Shown: piece after piece, positions 47,350 to 56,950 of the stretch
Numbering within the stretch: the first letter of the stretch is position 1
Layout: each line of letters starts with the position of its first letter
NCBI GenBank assembly: GCA_963669155.1
Contig: OZ022583.1
Coordinates: 3,951,609-4,015,608, forward strand
Direction of reading: 5' to 3'
DNA from: Arbacia lixula
Taxonomy: Eukaryota > Echinodermata > Echinoidea > Arbacioida > Arbaciidae
DNA: 64,000 nt
Translations under genes and position numbers: made by a program
The notes under the pieces: generated by a model
Databases searched by the model: none
Seen by the model: only the letters and a program-made list of their open reading frames with translations
What the model was told of the DNA's origin: nothing

Positions 47350-47455
47350 AACTACTGTAACTTACCATTGATAGTAACTGCCATAGGAACAGCAAAATGC
47401 CGATAGCCCATTGGCTGATACCATGGTAGTTAGTTACCTTTACTGGTAAGTTACA
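47350..47455. mobile_element. TTACCAT MITE fragment
   Basis: AACTTACCATTGATAGTAAC, CATTGGCTGATACCATGGTA and TTACTGGTAAGTTAC match the interior of the GGGCCC/TTACCAT family, without the outer GGGCCC ends. Confidence 0.65.
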
Positions 47456-48517
47456 ACAATTGAAAGTACGTATGCAACAGGGTTCTGGTAATTTGTTATC
47501 TGAAAGTTGTGCGATCGCACTGCTACCAATCGCAGTATACTCTGGCCCGGTAGCACACTCCCCCCTCCATCCTCCCCCCACCCACCCCTACCCCCTATAC
47601 ATGCATGGAGTGTCACAGTGGGGAAATTGTGTGATAATGAATTGAGATTGGCTCCCAAATATGGTCAGACTGACAGATATTTCTGGTGTTTCCCCTGGAA
47701 CGACACATTCCAAAGTCCTCAGTTATTGTTTGATGCAACTTTTTGGGCTGCTTCATAGCGTTAGACAATATTTTGTAGATATTTCCATAGTGCGACTGCC
47801 TTCTGAGTGCATGTGATGGCCTGCTGGAGTGACCCTTTAGTTCTAAACATCATACGGGGTCCACCATAGCATTGACTGCCCTGTAATGTTGCTCAATGCT
47901 GACCTGTGCAAATGAAGTCATTTCTTGTCTGTAGGCTTTCTGCCTTGTCATTCTGTCTAGTTATTCTTCATTTCTGTTTATGCGACTCCATCTTCTCTTT
48001 CGCTTACAAAAACAGGGCATGTTCTGATTTGAGAACAAGGTTGGCTTACCATATTGCTTACCATTCATTGGCACATGAATTCTTTCATCATTTTTTTCCC
48101 TCTCATTTCTGTCTTTTTATTTTATAATCCTCCACTTCTTTTCTTCTTTCTGCTCCTTTTATTGCATATTCTTTGTTCCTCTTCTTCTTTCGTCCTCCTC
48201 CTCCTACTCCTCCTCCTCCTTTTTCCTCATCTTCTTTGTTGATTTCTATGGTGATATATGTGTGTGTGATATGGGTTAGTAATATACAGTGGTGCAGGGA
48301 AATTTAGACCCTCCTCCTCACTGTCTCAATATTAAAAAAGGGCCTACAAACACGAAAGAGTTTCTCTCTGAAAGTTTATTTTCCTCCAAAATATGCAGGG
48401 TGTTCATTTTATATCAACAGGCTTCCAAAGGAGCCCTTGCAAATGATTATAGATCTTTAAGAAACTCCAAGCCACGGGTGGTATTCTGACACTGTTTGTA
48501 GCTAAGTCAGTTGCAAG

Positions 48518-49024
48518 CTTTTCTCACTGTCAAAAATTTCGCTTAGCCCCAGCAATTGCGGTGCTAAGGCCCCCCCCCCCCCTCCCCTTTAGCCCCACAG
48601 ATTTCCCGGGGTTAAGCTTAGCCCTACTTCTGTTCTCACTGTGTTTTTGGAAAGTGGTATAGCCCTACCGATAGTCCGCGACTATCTAGCACCGCAATTT
48701 GGTAGGGTTATCACCGCAATTGTGGTGCTAAGAAAGCCAGTGAGAACACACAAAAACTAGTTCAGGGTTAAGGAACATACATTTCGCGCGCCTTCTCAAG
48801 CCAAGTGCGTGAAATGCGAGCATGGACAATTATGAATATTCCTTACCTAGAAAGTCCGGGGTTAACGAAAGCAAGTGAGAACAGGAGTGATTTTTTTTAG
48901 CCCCGCTTTCGTTGATAGTACGGAACTAAAATTGGCAGTGAGAAAAGGGGCTAAGGATAGTCCAGGGTCAAGGATAGTACGGGACTAATGATAGTACGGG
49001 GTTAAGAAATCCAAGTGAGAAAAG
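48518..49024. mobile_element. CTTTTCTCACT inverted-repeat element
   Basis: Starts CTTTTCTCACTGTC and ends CCAAGTGAGAAAAG. The interior repeats TTAGCCCC, GATAGTACGGG and GCAGTGAGAA words and has a poly-C stretch at 48571. Internal copies of the end at 48743 and 48865 suggest several rounds of insertion or duplication. Ends about 155 bp before exon 5. Confidence 0.7.
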
Positions 49025-49178
49025 GGCATTGGTCTTCTGAAAACTGATGTTGGTCATTTTCAAAATAACACCTCAGGCCCCTTGAGGATGTATCTATACT
49101 ACTTGAGATGTTACACGTACCTTCTTGAAATCGCATGTCTAACCGATACATTCTGATGTCTTTGTTTTGTTCTTGTAG

Positions 49179-49291
49179 GATCTCGTTTGGGTGCTGTGGG
49201 CGGTTCACGTCAGCCGAGCTGATGTCCTTCTCTCTCTCTGTGATGCTGGTCTTTATGTGGGTCATGACCGGCCATTGGCTCCTCATGGATG
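49179..49291 (+). CDS. SPPL3: SPPL3 exon 5: [10 protein letters not shown] and helix 4
   Basis: The acceptor is TTCTTGTAG and the donor GTAAGC. The exon encodes [20 protein letters not shown] and then [17 protein letters not shown], residues 124-160. The cysteine pair, the [13 protein letters not shown] segment and the GHWLLMDA exit correspond closely to vertebrate SPPL3. It ends a 10.5-kb intron; from here to the stop the gene is compact. A repeat element of the TTCTCACT family ends only about 155 bp upstream of the acceptor. Confidence 0.97.
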
Positions 49292-50270
49292 GTAAGCGGA
49301 GTATCCTGTAATATTGATAGAGGGCGCTGTGTTGATTCAACCTTCATGAAAGCCTAACCATAAACCTGACCCTGTCTTCTCTCTATCTGTGCCCCGGGGA
49401 CGGTTCCCGTGTAGCAGGAGCTTCTCTGAGGCTACGTGTACCCCAGCAACATTACTCGGATTATGTGCAACGCTCACGCGGCTCACACCCGGGTCTCCAA
49501 GTTTTCCAACCCGCTGTTCATCATGTTACTGCCCACGGCCCATTTTACTACATCGCATTTGCAATATAGCGTTTGCAGTAAAGTAAAATAAAGTACATGG
49601 ATGAAATATCACAATACTTCCCCAATATTTATCTTGACAACATCAAGACTCATTGCTCGCCCGCAATCACGTCACTATCAGGTCCCCGGACCTGTGATTT
49701 GTTCTGTTTCATCGCCTAGACTCCGATCACACTAATCGATTCTCGTATGAGTATGTGTACGTACGCGTATACTCACCGTGTGCAGAGCCATACGGTTGTG
49801 GCCGTGTGGCGCGCATGGGCGCTGTGCGAATGGCCTGCATTGACTGCACACGCATCACGGCCGCACGCGGACCACGGCGTGCCACACACAAGTTCCTGCT
49901 AAGCTCCTCATTCGTTTGAGCCATGCAGAGAGCAAGCTAAATCCACTCTGGTTGTTTCTCATTGATGCACCGCTTTAAAAAATGGCTCCGGGGCTGGATA
50001 GCTTTGATCGAGGCCCGGTTTACAAATCAAATCGACTCAGGCTTAATGACTAGAAATGTGACGTCACCTTCGTGCACAAATCCAATGACTGGGTCCTGTG
50101 ACTGGTCAGGTTGTGTCAGCTTTATATGAAGGGTGCTTGAAAGGGTTTGTAAGAAAAGACGATTGGGCCAAAAATATTTGCATGTGGTTTGTGTACCTCA
50201 TGAAATGACTTCTGGCTAGATGCCGTGACTGGTGTCTAGAGAAACAGAGAATGAGAGAGAGAAAAAGGTG

Positions 50271-50301
<31 letters not shown>

Positions 50302-50524
50302 TGTGTGTGTGTGTGTGTGTGCGTGTGTGTGTGTGTAAATAGAGTGAGAAAGAGATGGACAGAGGGACAGAGAAAAAAAATTGAAAGAGCGAATAGGAGA
50401 GAAAGAGGGACAGAAAGAGGTAGAAAAAGAGAAAAGAGATGGAAAAAGAGAAAGAGATCAAAGAGATGGAAATTGGTGATGATGCATGATACCTGATTGT
50501 TCTGTTTTTTCTTGACCATTGCAG
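49292..50524. other. SPPL3: SPPL3 intron E, 1.2 kb
   Basis: Contains a CpG-richer segment at 49640-49920 and, at 50240-50460, a GA-rich and (GT)n microsatellite that gives overlapping low-complexity frames. Otherwise nothing recognised. Confidence 0.75.
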
Positions 50525-50703
50525 CTCTGGCCATGGGTCTGTGTGTGACCATGATCGCCTTTGTGCGGCTGCCCAGCCTGAAGGTGTCCACTCTGCTGCT
50601 GACCGGTCTGCTCATCTATGACGTCTTCTGGGTCTTCTTCTCAACCTATATTTTCAATGCCAACGTTATGGTCAAGGTGGCCACGCGGCCCGCTGACAAT
50701 CCG
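50525..50703 (+). CDS. SPPL3: SPPL3 exon 6: first catalytic aspartate (YD)
   Basis: The exon starts after TTGCAG and ends at CCG before GTGAGT. It encodes [20 protein letters not shown] and continues through [19 protein letters not shown] to [13 protein letters not shown], residues 162-220. The YD motif is at residues 192-193; the catalytic GAC codon lies at 50620-50622. [10 protein letters not shown] and [11 protein letters not shown] are characteristic SPPL3 segments. G+C is clearly higher than in the surrounding intron, as in the other 3' exons. It ends in phase 0, so this exon and the next are separated between codons. Confidence 0.98.
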
Positions 50704-52979
50704 GTGAGTGGGCCTGTAGATCCATCCAAAGTTAAACCCTATCAGTCTCTTGGGAGGATAACGTGTGTAGTACCTTAGTGTGATTCTTATGACTTGGTAC
50801 CCAGATGGTTAAAGATCCCATTGAAAGAAACTTTAGCAGGGTTGCCGCCTTGGCTAACCTACGGCAGTTTTTGTTTAATGAGCATCAATAGCAGAAGAGC
50901 TAAGTTGCATTATCTGGTAGTGAGTTAAGTCTCACGTTTGAACCAGGAGGGCTACATAGTGAGTAATGCATCATTTATAGGATATTCAAAAACAAAATCC
51001 ATGGTAGCAGCCCCTAATTTGCATATTGATTTCATTTCATTTTGTGTCATAGCTTGCATGAGTTATTTTGTGTGTTTATTCAGTGTACATTTATGCATTG
51101 AGATGCACAATTGGAACATTAGCATAGGGGCCTTTTATGAAAAAAAATGTAAAGCGTCAAACCCATGGAATCGCCCTATATAGTTAAGTATGTACTCGTC
51201 GGAGAAGAGAGAGCAATATTTCATTTTATGATCATTGAAGTAACAGGAAGTACAGCATTCTTTAAGAGGTGGTGGGCTTTGTTGGCATAGCAACAGTTGT
51301 GTGATGGGAGATAATAGTACTGGGTACAGCCATCCTGATTTACATATATAGTGGGTTTAGGAGACTCTCTTTATGAAAATACGTTAAGTACTTCTGACCA
51401 GGCTGAGACACTTTCTTGTCTTAGAGATCTGATGAAGTCTTATTTTCAATTTCTCAGATTTGCCTCATAATCCCTAGTCAACATGCTCAATATTTCTGCA
51501 CAGTGCCAGTGGCGATTTCTCACCAAAGCTAACTATGTAATCCCCTCATTACCATAGGTGCATGACACGTGTAATAAGTCAGTAGGCTTCGCCTGGCTTG
51601 GTAGTGAGAGGGATAAACTTTTCCGATGACACTTTAGGACTAATAGTAATCAATGGTTACAATTACTGTTTATGATGGAGATTTAGAGCCGATAGTAATC
51701 AAGAGGTACAATTGAGCTGAGATTTGCCCCTGATCCATAGACTTGTAATTCCTCCAGAGATCTGCATTGCGGTCTGTAACAATATCCATGGTAGCAGCCC
51801 CTAATTTGCATATTGCTTTTCATTTCATTTTGTGCATAGCTTGCATGAGTTATTTTATGTGTTTATTCAGTATACATTTATGCATTGAGATACATAATTG
51901 GAACATTAGCACAGGGGCCTTATATAAAAAAAAAATGTAAAGCGTCAAACCCATGGAATTGCCCTATACAGTTAAGTACTACTCGTCGGAGAAGAGAGAG
52001 CAATATTTCATTTTATGATCACTGAAGTAACAGGAAGTATAGCATTCTTTAAGAGGTGGTTGGCTTTGTTGGCATAGCAACAGTAGTGTGATGAGAGATA
52101 ACAGTACTGGGTAAAGCCATTCTGATTTACATATATAGTGGGTTTAGGAGACTCTCTTTATGAGAGTTCTCATGGACATGTACATGATGTACTTCTGACC
52201 AGGCTTAGACACGTTCTTGTCTTAGAGATCTGATGAAGTCTTATTTTCAATTTCTCAGATTTGCCTTATAATCCCAAGTCAACATGCTCCAATATTTCTG
52301 CACAGTGCCAGTGGTGATTTCTCACTAAAGCTAACTAATCCCCTCATTACCATAGGTGCATAACATGTGTAATAAGTCAATAGGCTTCTCCTGGCTTGGT
52401 AGTGAGAGGGATAAACTTTTCAGACGACACTTTAGGAGTAATAGTAATCAATGGTTACAAATACTGTTTATGATGGAGATTTAGAGCCGATAGTAATCAA
52501 GAGATCTGCCCCTGATCCATAGACTTGTAACTCCTGTAGAGATCTGCATTGCGGTCTGTAACAATATCCCTGATTGTTGTTTTCATCTCCACAAATGTGC
52601 AGTGTAGATTGACAGTATTAAAGTTGAAAATTAGTCACATTTTGGGGTCTGGAAATCTTTTTCTCTAAACCTTTGGCTAGATGGCAGAATAGTTCCCGTT
52701 TTTGTGGGGCATCTCCATGAGCTCACAATCTATTTGTCATACGCAATAGAATGCAGCAGATGTATGTGCTTCATGTGGGCATGGGACTTGGGTGCCTAAT
52801 TAGCTTGTGAAGGACTTATGTCAGTCTAACAAAGAAATAATTTCAACTTTGGGCTCATTCCCTACATTAGAAAAGACCGTGCTATTTTGAAAACTCTCGG
52901 CTGGTGCCAATCCACCTAATGTGTTATCTGTTGGCTAATCGTTCATGCCTATCGTTCCTCTTCCTCTTCTCCTCCTCAG
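50704..52979. other. SPPL3: SPPL3 intron F, 2.3 kb, mostly a tandem duplication
   Basis: The whole centre of this intron is the duplicated segment listed next; the ends hold no further signal. Confidence 0.85.
50999..52569 (+). repeat. 0.79-kb tandem duplication
   Basis: 50999-51785 and 51786-52569 are direct copies, from CCATGGTAGCAGCCCCTAAT to GGTCTGTAACAATATC. Differences are scattered single bases and small indels (for example GTACAATTGAGCTGAGATTT near 51700 is missing from copy 2; TCATGGACATGTACATG near 52170 is only in copy 2). No coding sequence is included. Confidence 0.97.
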
Positions 52980-53068
52980 GTGGGCATCATGGCCAAGAAA
53001 TTCAATCTGCCTGGAGTTGCTCGAGATGCTCCACAGCTCTCTCTCCCAGGAAAACTAATATTCCCAAG
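52980..53068 (+). CDS. SPPL3: SPPL3 exon 7: cytosolic loop between the two catalytic helices
   Basis: After a long pyrimidine tract ending CCTCAG the exon encodes VGIMAKKFNLPGVARDAPQ and then LSLPGKLIFP, residues 221-249; donor GTAACT. LSLPGKLIFPS aligns with the vertebrate LSLPGKLVFPS, while the first half is divergent, as is usual for this loop (vertebrates read [20 protein letters not shown]). A 0.5-kb CT array starts about 75 bp downstream of the donor. Confidence 0.95.
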
Positions 53069-53142
53069 GTAACTAGGCAACGAGGAGACAAAATCACATT
53101 TTGCCAATTCCATCCCCTCCCTCTGCCTGTCTGTCTGTCAGG

Positions 53143-53162
53143 TACTCAGTCTCTCTCTCTCT

Positions 53163-53194
<32 letters not shown>

Positions 53195-53705
53195 GTTTCT
53201 TTTCCCCTCTATGTTGATCACTATCTTTGTATGGCTGTTACTCTCTCTCTTTCTCTCTCACTCTCTCTCTTTTTCTCTCTCACTCTCTCTTTCTCTCTCA
53301 CTCTCTCTTTCTCTCTCTCTCTCTCTTTCTCTCTCTCCCCATTTCTCCCTCTCTCTCTCTCTCCCCATTTCTCCCTCTCTCTCTTTCTCCCTCTAACCCT
53401 CTTTAAATCTATCTATATCTCTCTTCCCCTCTATATGTCTCTATATGTCTGTCTCTGTCTTTCTCTGTGTCATCCCCTCCCCCTTTCTTTCTCTCCATAC
53501 CTCTCTCGCTGTCTCTTCTACACTCTCTTCCTTTTACCCTCTATCTGCCTCTTCCACTTCTTCCCTTTCTCTTTCTGTGTCTCTGTCCCTCTTTCTCATT
53601 CTCTACCTCTCCTCAGTAAATCAGTATATCTCTCTCTGTTCCTCTCCCTCCGTCTCTCTTTTCCTCTCTTTGTCTAGTTGTCCCTCTCTCTCTGTCTCTC
53701 TCCAT
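53143..53705 (+). repeat. CT-rich microsatellite tract
   Basis: About 560 bp of CT, CTTT and CTCC blocks on the sense strand, the longest in the window. Confidence 0.95.
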
Positions 53706-54070
53706 GTAATAAGTGGAAAAAGTAGAGCAAGTCCCTGCTTTGAATGTAAGGGAAGACCCCGAAAGCCTATATGACCCATGTGGGCTATGGGCAACTTAGT
53801 TTTCACTTTGCACTTTGAGGGAAGGTGACTGGAATAAGCAGCCTGTTTGCAAGGATGTTATTTGCCATTTTATTTTTGCCAGTCATCAATAGATGGCTTC
53901 TCAGGTGTATCTTATCTGTTGTTTATTAGACTGTCACATGGCTCCTTTGGAAAGCAGTCCTCAAGACTGAAAGGACTACCCTGTCTAAATAAAACATCAA
54001 ATAAAAATAAAGATTGTAGGTCAAGGGATGGTGCTCTGGAAATCTACCAATTGGATTATAAGTACTTTTT

Positions 54071-54162
54071 CTGAAATTGTAGATGAACAAATCATTTTTG
54101 ATTACCTTTGACCTTTATTTCCCAGCATGCACCCCTCAAATCACTTCTTGAAGCTTGGTCTT
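54071..54162 (+). pseudogene. Pseudo-exon: diverged copy of the exon 8 acceptor and 5' end
   Basis: CTGAAATTGTAG..., ACCTTTGACCTTTATTTCCC and AGCATGCACCCCTCAAATCA, then CTTCTTGAAGCTTGGTCTT, parallel 54264-54347 (ACCTTTGACCTTTCCTACCC, AGCATGCACAACTCAGGTCA, CTTCTCCATGCTTGGTCTT). Read in the exon 8 frame it gives MHPSNHFLKLGLISHQ: the GLGD aspartate is lost (GLIS). No donor follows, so it cannot replace exon 8. Confidence 0.88.
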
Positions 54163-54307
54163 ATTTCTCATCAGTCAAAACAGCAATTCTCCTCATCAAA
54201 ATATCTTTTGTTGTTTAAATTTATTTAATTTCATTTTTGCAACCACCCTTTCTAAATGAAGTCTGAAATCATAAATACATTTGTAACCTTTGACCTTTCC
54301 TACCCAG

Positions 54308-54507
54308 CATGCACAACTCAGGTCACTTCTCCATGCTTGGTCTTGGGGACATTGTGATGCCGGGCTTGCTGCTGTGCTTCGTGATGCGCTACGACAACTA
54401 CAAGCGGCAGCAGTCTGACACCGTGGCCCCTACCCCCATTATGCCCCCCAACGGATTCACGCAGAAGCTCACTTACTTCCACTGCTCCCTCATTGGATAT
54501 TTTGTGG
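54308..54507 (+). CDS. SPPL3: SPPL3 exon 8: second catalytic aspartate (GLGD)
   Basis: The acceptor TTTCCTACCCAG precedes [19 protein letters not shown], then [16 protein letters not shown], a variable proline-rich loop, and [13 protein letters not shown] (residues 251-316); donor GTAAGT. GLGD is at residues 261-264 and the catalytic GAC at 54348-54350. This is the second half of the aspartyl protease active site. The first 40 bases, with acceptor, have a diverged copy about 185 bp upstream inside the intron. Confidence 0.98.
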
Positions 54508-55110
54508 GTAAGTCACAACAGTTGGATTCCAGGCTGATATAATCTTTGTCTTGCGGTTATAGTTACGGAACCTGAATAACCAACCATTTTCTTTTTTAAG
54601 TTTTTGTCATCACATTGTATTACTTATTCTGTTAATGGTTGTTTAGAATGGGAACAGTCAACCATTTCGTGCCACGCAATGCAAATATAAGGACAGAAGA
54701 TTCCTTTTGAAAACTGTTACTAAATAATTGTTACTCACAATTGCATAACCTCAAGTTGAAAATTACACATAACCCAAGATCATCTTTTCCCACTGTTACA
54801 TAGCACTGATCCAATATAGCTTTCATAATTAGTGTATGAAAAAAGATGAATGACCCATATACCCAATTCGAACAAATAGTTCATTTCTTCTGGTACTTAT
54901 ATGTTTATTTGTGGAACTTGCTTGTGTCTCAGTTTCAAAGACGCAAGTTTAAAATGCCTATCAGTCAAGGAATGTAATAACAGATATTCATTTTTTAAAA
55001 TTCCAAACGGCACTAGCTAGTACCCTGTAGAAGCTTAGGTAATTAGAAGTGTGCAGCCTGTATAAAAGAACAGCCCAGTGCTAATCATATGTGTGTTTGC
55101 TGCCCTCTAG
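54508..55110. other. SPPL3: SPPL3 intron H, 0.6 kb
   Basis: AT-rich; nothing beyond the splice sites is recognised. Confidence 0.8.
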
Positions 55111-55220
55111 GTCTGTTAACAGCGACGATATCATCGGAGGTGTATAAGAACGCGCAGCCAGCCCTGCTGTACCTGGTTCCCTTCACGTTGCTACCTCTGC
55201 TCCTCATGGCGTACCTCAAG
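55111..55220 (+). CDS. SPPL3: SPPL3 exon 9: PAL motif
   Basis: The acceptor is GCCCTCTAG and the donor GTAAGA. The exon encodes [20 protein letters not shown] and then [17 protein letters not shown], residues 317-353. [16 protein letters not shown] contains the conserved PAL triad (55158-55166) needed for presenilin/SPP-type active sites and forms the last transmembrane helix. The sequence is nearly the same as in other animal SPPL3 proteins. Confidence 0.98.
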
Positions 55221-55263
55221 GTAAGAACAAAACTCCAGCTTCTGCTTCAGGGCAGTATAAGTT

Positions 55264-55340
55264 TAACTCTCTCAGTACCAAGCTAGGAAACGCCCATTGA
55301 CTTATTGCACATGTCATGTGCCTATGGTATTGAAAAGGTT
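55264..55340. repeat. Short CTCAGT element, copy 4
   Basis: AACTCTCTCAGTACCAAGC, GGAAACGCCCATTGACTTAT, TGCACATGTCATGTGCC and TATGGTATTGAAAAGGTTAA. Its right end runs directly into the minisatellite. Confidence 0.85.
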
Positions 55341-55775
55341 AAAACTGACAAGGTTTAAACTGGCAAGGTTTAAACTGACAAGGTTAAAACTGACAAGGTT
55401 AATCTGACAAGGTTAAAACTGAAAAGGTTAAAACTGAAAAGGTTAAGACTGACAAGGTTAAAACTGACAAGGTTAAAACTGACAATGTTAAAACTGATAA
55501 GGTTTAAACTGACAAGGTTAAAACTGAAAAGGTTAAAACTGACAAGGTTAAAACTGACAAGGTTTAAACTGACAAGGTTAAAACTGACAAGGTTAAAACT
55601 GACAAGGTTAAAACTGACAAGGCTTAAACTGACAAGGTTTGAACTGACAAGGTTTAAACTGACAAGGTTAAAACTGACAAGGTTGAAACTGACAAGGTTT
55701 AAACTGACAAGGTTTAAACTGACAAGGTTTAAACTGACAAGGTTAAAACTGATAAGGTTGAAACTGAAAAGGTGA
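55335..55775 (+). repeat. 15-bp minisatellite, about 29 copies
   Basis: Units AAGGTTAAAACTGAC and AAGGTTTAAACTGAC. Because 15 is a multiple of 3 it leaves five-residue repeats open in several frames (KLTRF-type on +, LVSFN-type on -); these are not genes. Confidence 0.98.
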
Positions 55776-56087
55776 ACCCTCTTATTACCAAGGTGTGAAT
55801 AGACCATTGAATAAGCCACTTCGTAATTGCAATTGCGCGTGAGCAGATTATTGCTTTTAGTAGTGATCTCAGATCAATTTCCAAACTCACAGAGTAAAAA
55901 TGGGAATTTATGTGATAGTCGACCACATTTCAATCTATTATCATGCAAATATGGCAACAGCTATTCAGCTCTGAGAAGGTAGTGAAAGAACATAGCACCA
56001 TGTGCATCTGCCTCTATTGTTGTTCCGGGCACACTGTAAAATGTAAAATGCTCTCCCTGCTCTCCCATAGGCAATAGTGTTTTATTT

Positions 56088-56165
56088 AACTTGCTCAGTA
56101 CCAAGTCGGGAAAAAAAACGCATCGACTTATTCCAAATTTCATGCGCCTTTAGTACTGAGAAGGT
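56088..56165. repeat. Short CTCAGT element, copy 5
   Basis: CTTGCTCAGTACCAAGTCGG, ATCGACTTATTCCAAATTTC, TGCGCCTTTAGTACTGAGAA and GGTT. Confidence 0.85.
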
Positions 56166-56240
56166 TCATTCTTTGTGTGTCAATGACTTGTTTTTGCACA
56201 AATGCACGAAATACACACAAATCCCAAAGGGATGTAATTT

Positions 56241-56316
56241 TGTTAACTCTCTTAGTAAAAGCCAGGAAAAGCCCATTGACTTGCTGCACATTTCATGAAC
56301 CTATGGTACTTAGAAG
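56241..56316. repeat. Short CTCAGT element, copy 6
   Basis: AACTCTCTTAGTAAAAGCCA, GGAAAAGCCCATTGACTTGC, CACATTTCATGAACC and TATGGTACTTAGAAG. Confidence 0.85.
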
Positions 56317-56881
56317 TTGAATTCCATATGTCCCATTGAGGCGTTGTTGCACGTGAAGTACATTAGAATCCCATTGAGAAGTAATTTCTTTGGCCCACAA
56401 AGGGTTAAAAGGATTGCAAGCCTGAGGATCTCTTCGTTTATTTTGTATGGTACTCTTAGTGCCTGTTCGTTACTGTTAGTAGGCTGAACGGAGTTCTAGG
56501 GTTAACCACATGGGGTTGGCATCACTCACCCATTTTCCAGTGCAGGCTTTCTGTTCATTCCACCAATGTTTTTGTCTTTCCTATATATGAAACCTCTATA
56601 TAGCTTCCTAACTGAAGGACAAAACCATGATGATATGTCAATTTTAGTTCATTACAAAAATCAGACTTTCAGAGAGCAAAAGTTAGAGATAAAAACATAA
56701 GTTATAAAGAACTTTTTTAGTTGTGTTTGGAAGTGTTTATATCATGTTCCAGTGTGATATAGTGAAAAATTTAATGGAGCCAAACAGACTATGATTGAAT
56801 TTCATCTGATTGTACCTACCTGCAATCAGATCCTATCTGACCATGTGTCCCTTCCTGCTTCCATCCCCACTCCCCTCTCAG

Positions 56882-56950
56882 GGTGATCTGCGGCGAATGT
56901 GGCACGAACCCTTCATCAAAGGGACGCAGAACAAGTACATGGAGGTATGA
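56882..56950 (+). CDS. SPPL3: SPPL3 exon 10: cytosolic C terminus and stop
   Basis: After a CCCCTCTCAG acceptor the exon encodes GDLRRMWHEPFIKGTQNKYM then EV and TGA at 56948-56950, residues 354-375. GDLRRMW-EPF is the family C-terminal signature and the human protein also ends in EV. The short cytosolic tail fits the usual family length, so the stop looks genuine and not a truncation. Downstream sequence is probable 3' UTR. Confidence 0.96.
   Translation, partial: GDLRRMWHEPFIKGTQNKYMEV

Larger units (their letters stand above)
38680..49178. other. SPPL3: SPPL3 intron D, 10.5 kb
   Basis: Bounded by GTAAGT and TTGTAG. Stretches with nothing recognisable: about 39000-39760, 40000-40640, 41880-42720, 43520-44270 and 47130-47900. 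A T/C-rich tract lies at 44270-44620, poly-C at 44638-44652, and another CTT/CTC tract at 48110-48240. No additional gene is supported. Confidence 0.75.
53069..54307. other. SPPL3: SPPL3 intron G, 1.2 kb
   Basis: Holds the CT array at 53143-53700 and the pseudo-exon at 54071-54162. The long Ser/Leu-rich frame that runs from exon 7 into the CT array (52904-53677) is not the coding frame. Confidence 0.85.
55221..56881. other. SPPL3: SPPL3 intron I, 1.7 kb
   Basis: Contains four CTCAGT elements or part-elements and the 15-bp minisatellite between the first two; 56400-56860 is plain AT-rich sequence. Confidence 0.85.
3290..56950 (+). other. SPPL3: SPPL3 gene locus (5'-partial), ten visible coding exons
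   Basis: Joined exons 3290-3367, 9435-9529, 24601-24717, 38601-38679, 49179-49291, 50525-50703, 52980-53068, 54308-54507, 55111-55220 and 56882-56950 give one uninterrupted 375-residue reading frame. It matches signal peptide peptidase-like 3 along its whole length as I know the family: a multipass (nine-helix) GxGD aspartyl protease of the Golgi that cleaves type II membrane proteins, notably glycosyltransferases, and so controls glycosylation. All introns are GT-AG. Catalytic aspartates are at window residues 193 (YD) and 264 (GLGD), 71 apart as in human SPPL3, with PAL at 333-335. Human SPPL3 has about 384 residues, so only about 8 N-terminal residues are missing. Identification is from recall of the family; no search was run. 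Confidence 0.96.

Noticed and set aside
49727-49924. Arg-rich minus-strand frame in a CpG-rich patch
   Set aside because: Short, in an intron, with no family resemblance; explained by local base composition.
50106-50615. 169-codon minus-strand frame antisense to exon 6
   Set aside because: Shadow of exon 6 plus a GA/GT microsatellite.
52904-53774. 257-codon frame overlapping exon 7
   Set aside because: Wrong frame relative to SPPL3 and mostly the CT tract; exon 7 in the correct frame matches the family and joins its neighbours in phase.
55370-55819. 149-codon minus-strand and 96-codon plus-strand frames with five-residue periodicity
   Set aside because: A 15-bp tandem unit keeps frames open by arithmetic; no start context, no other support.
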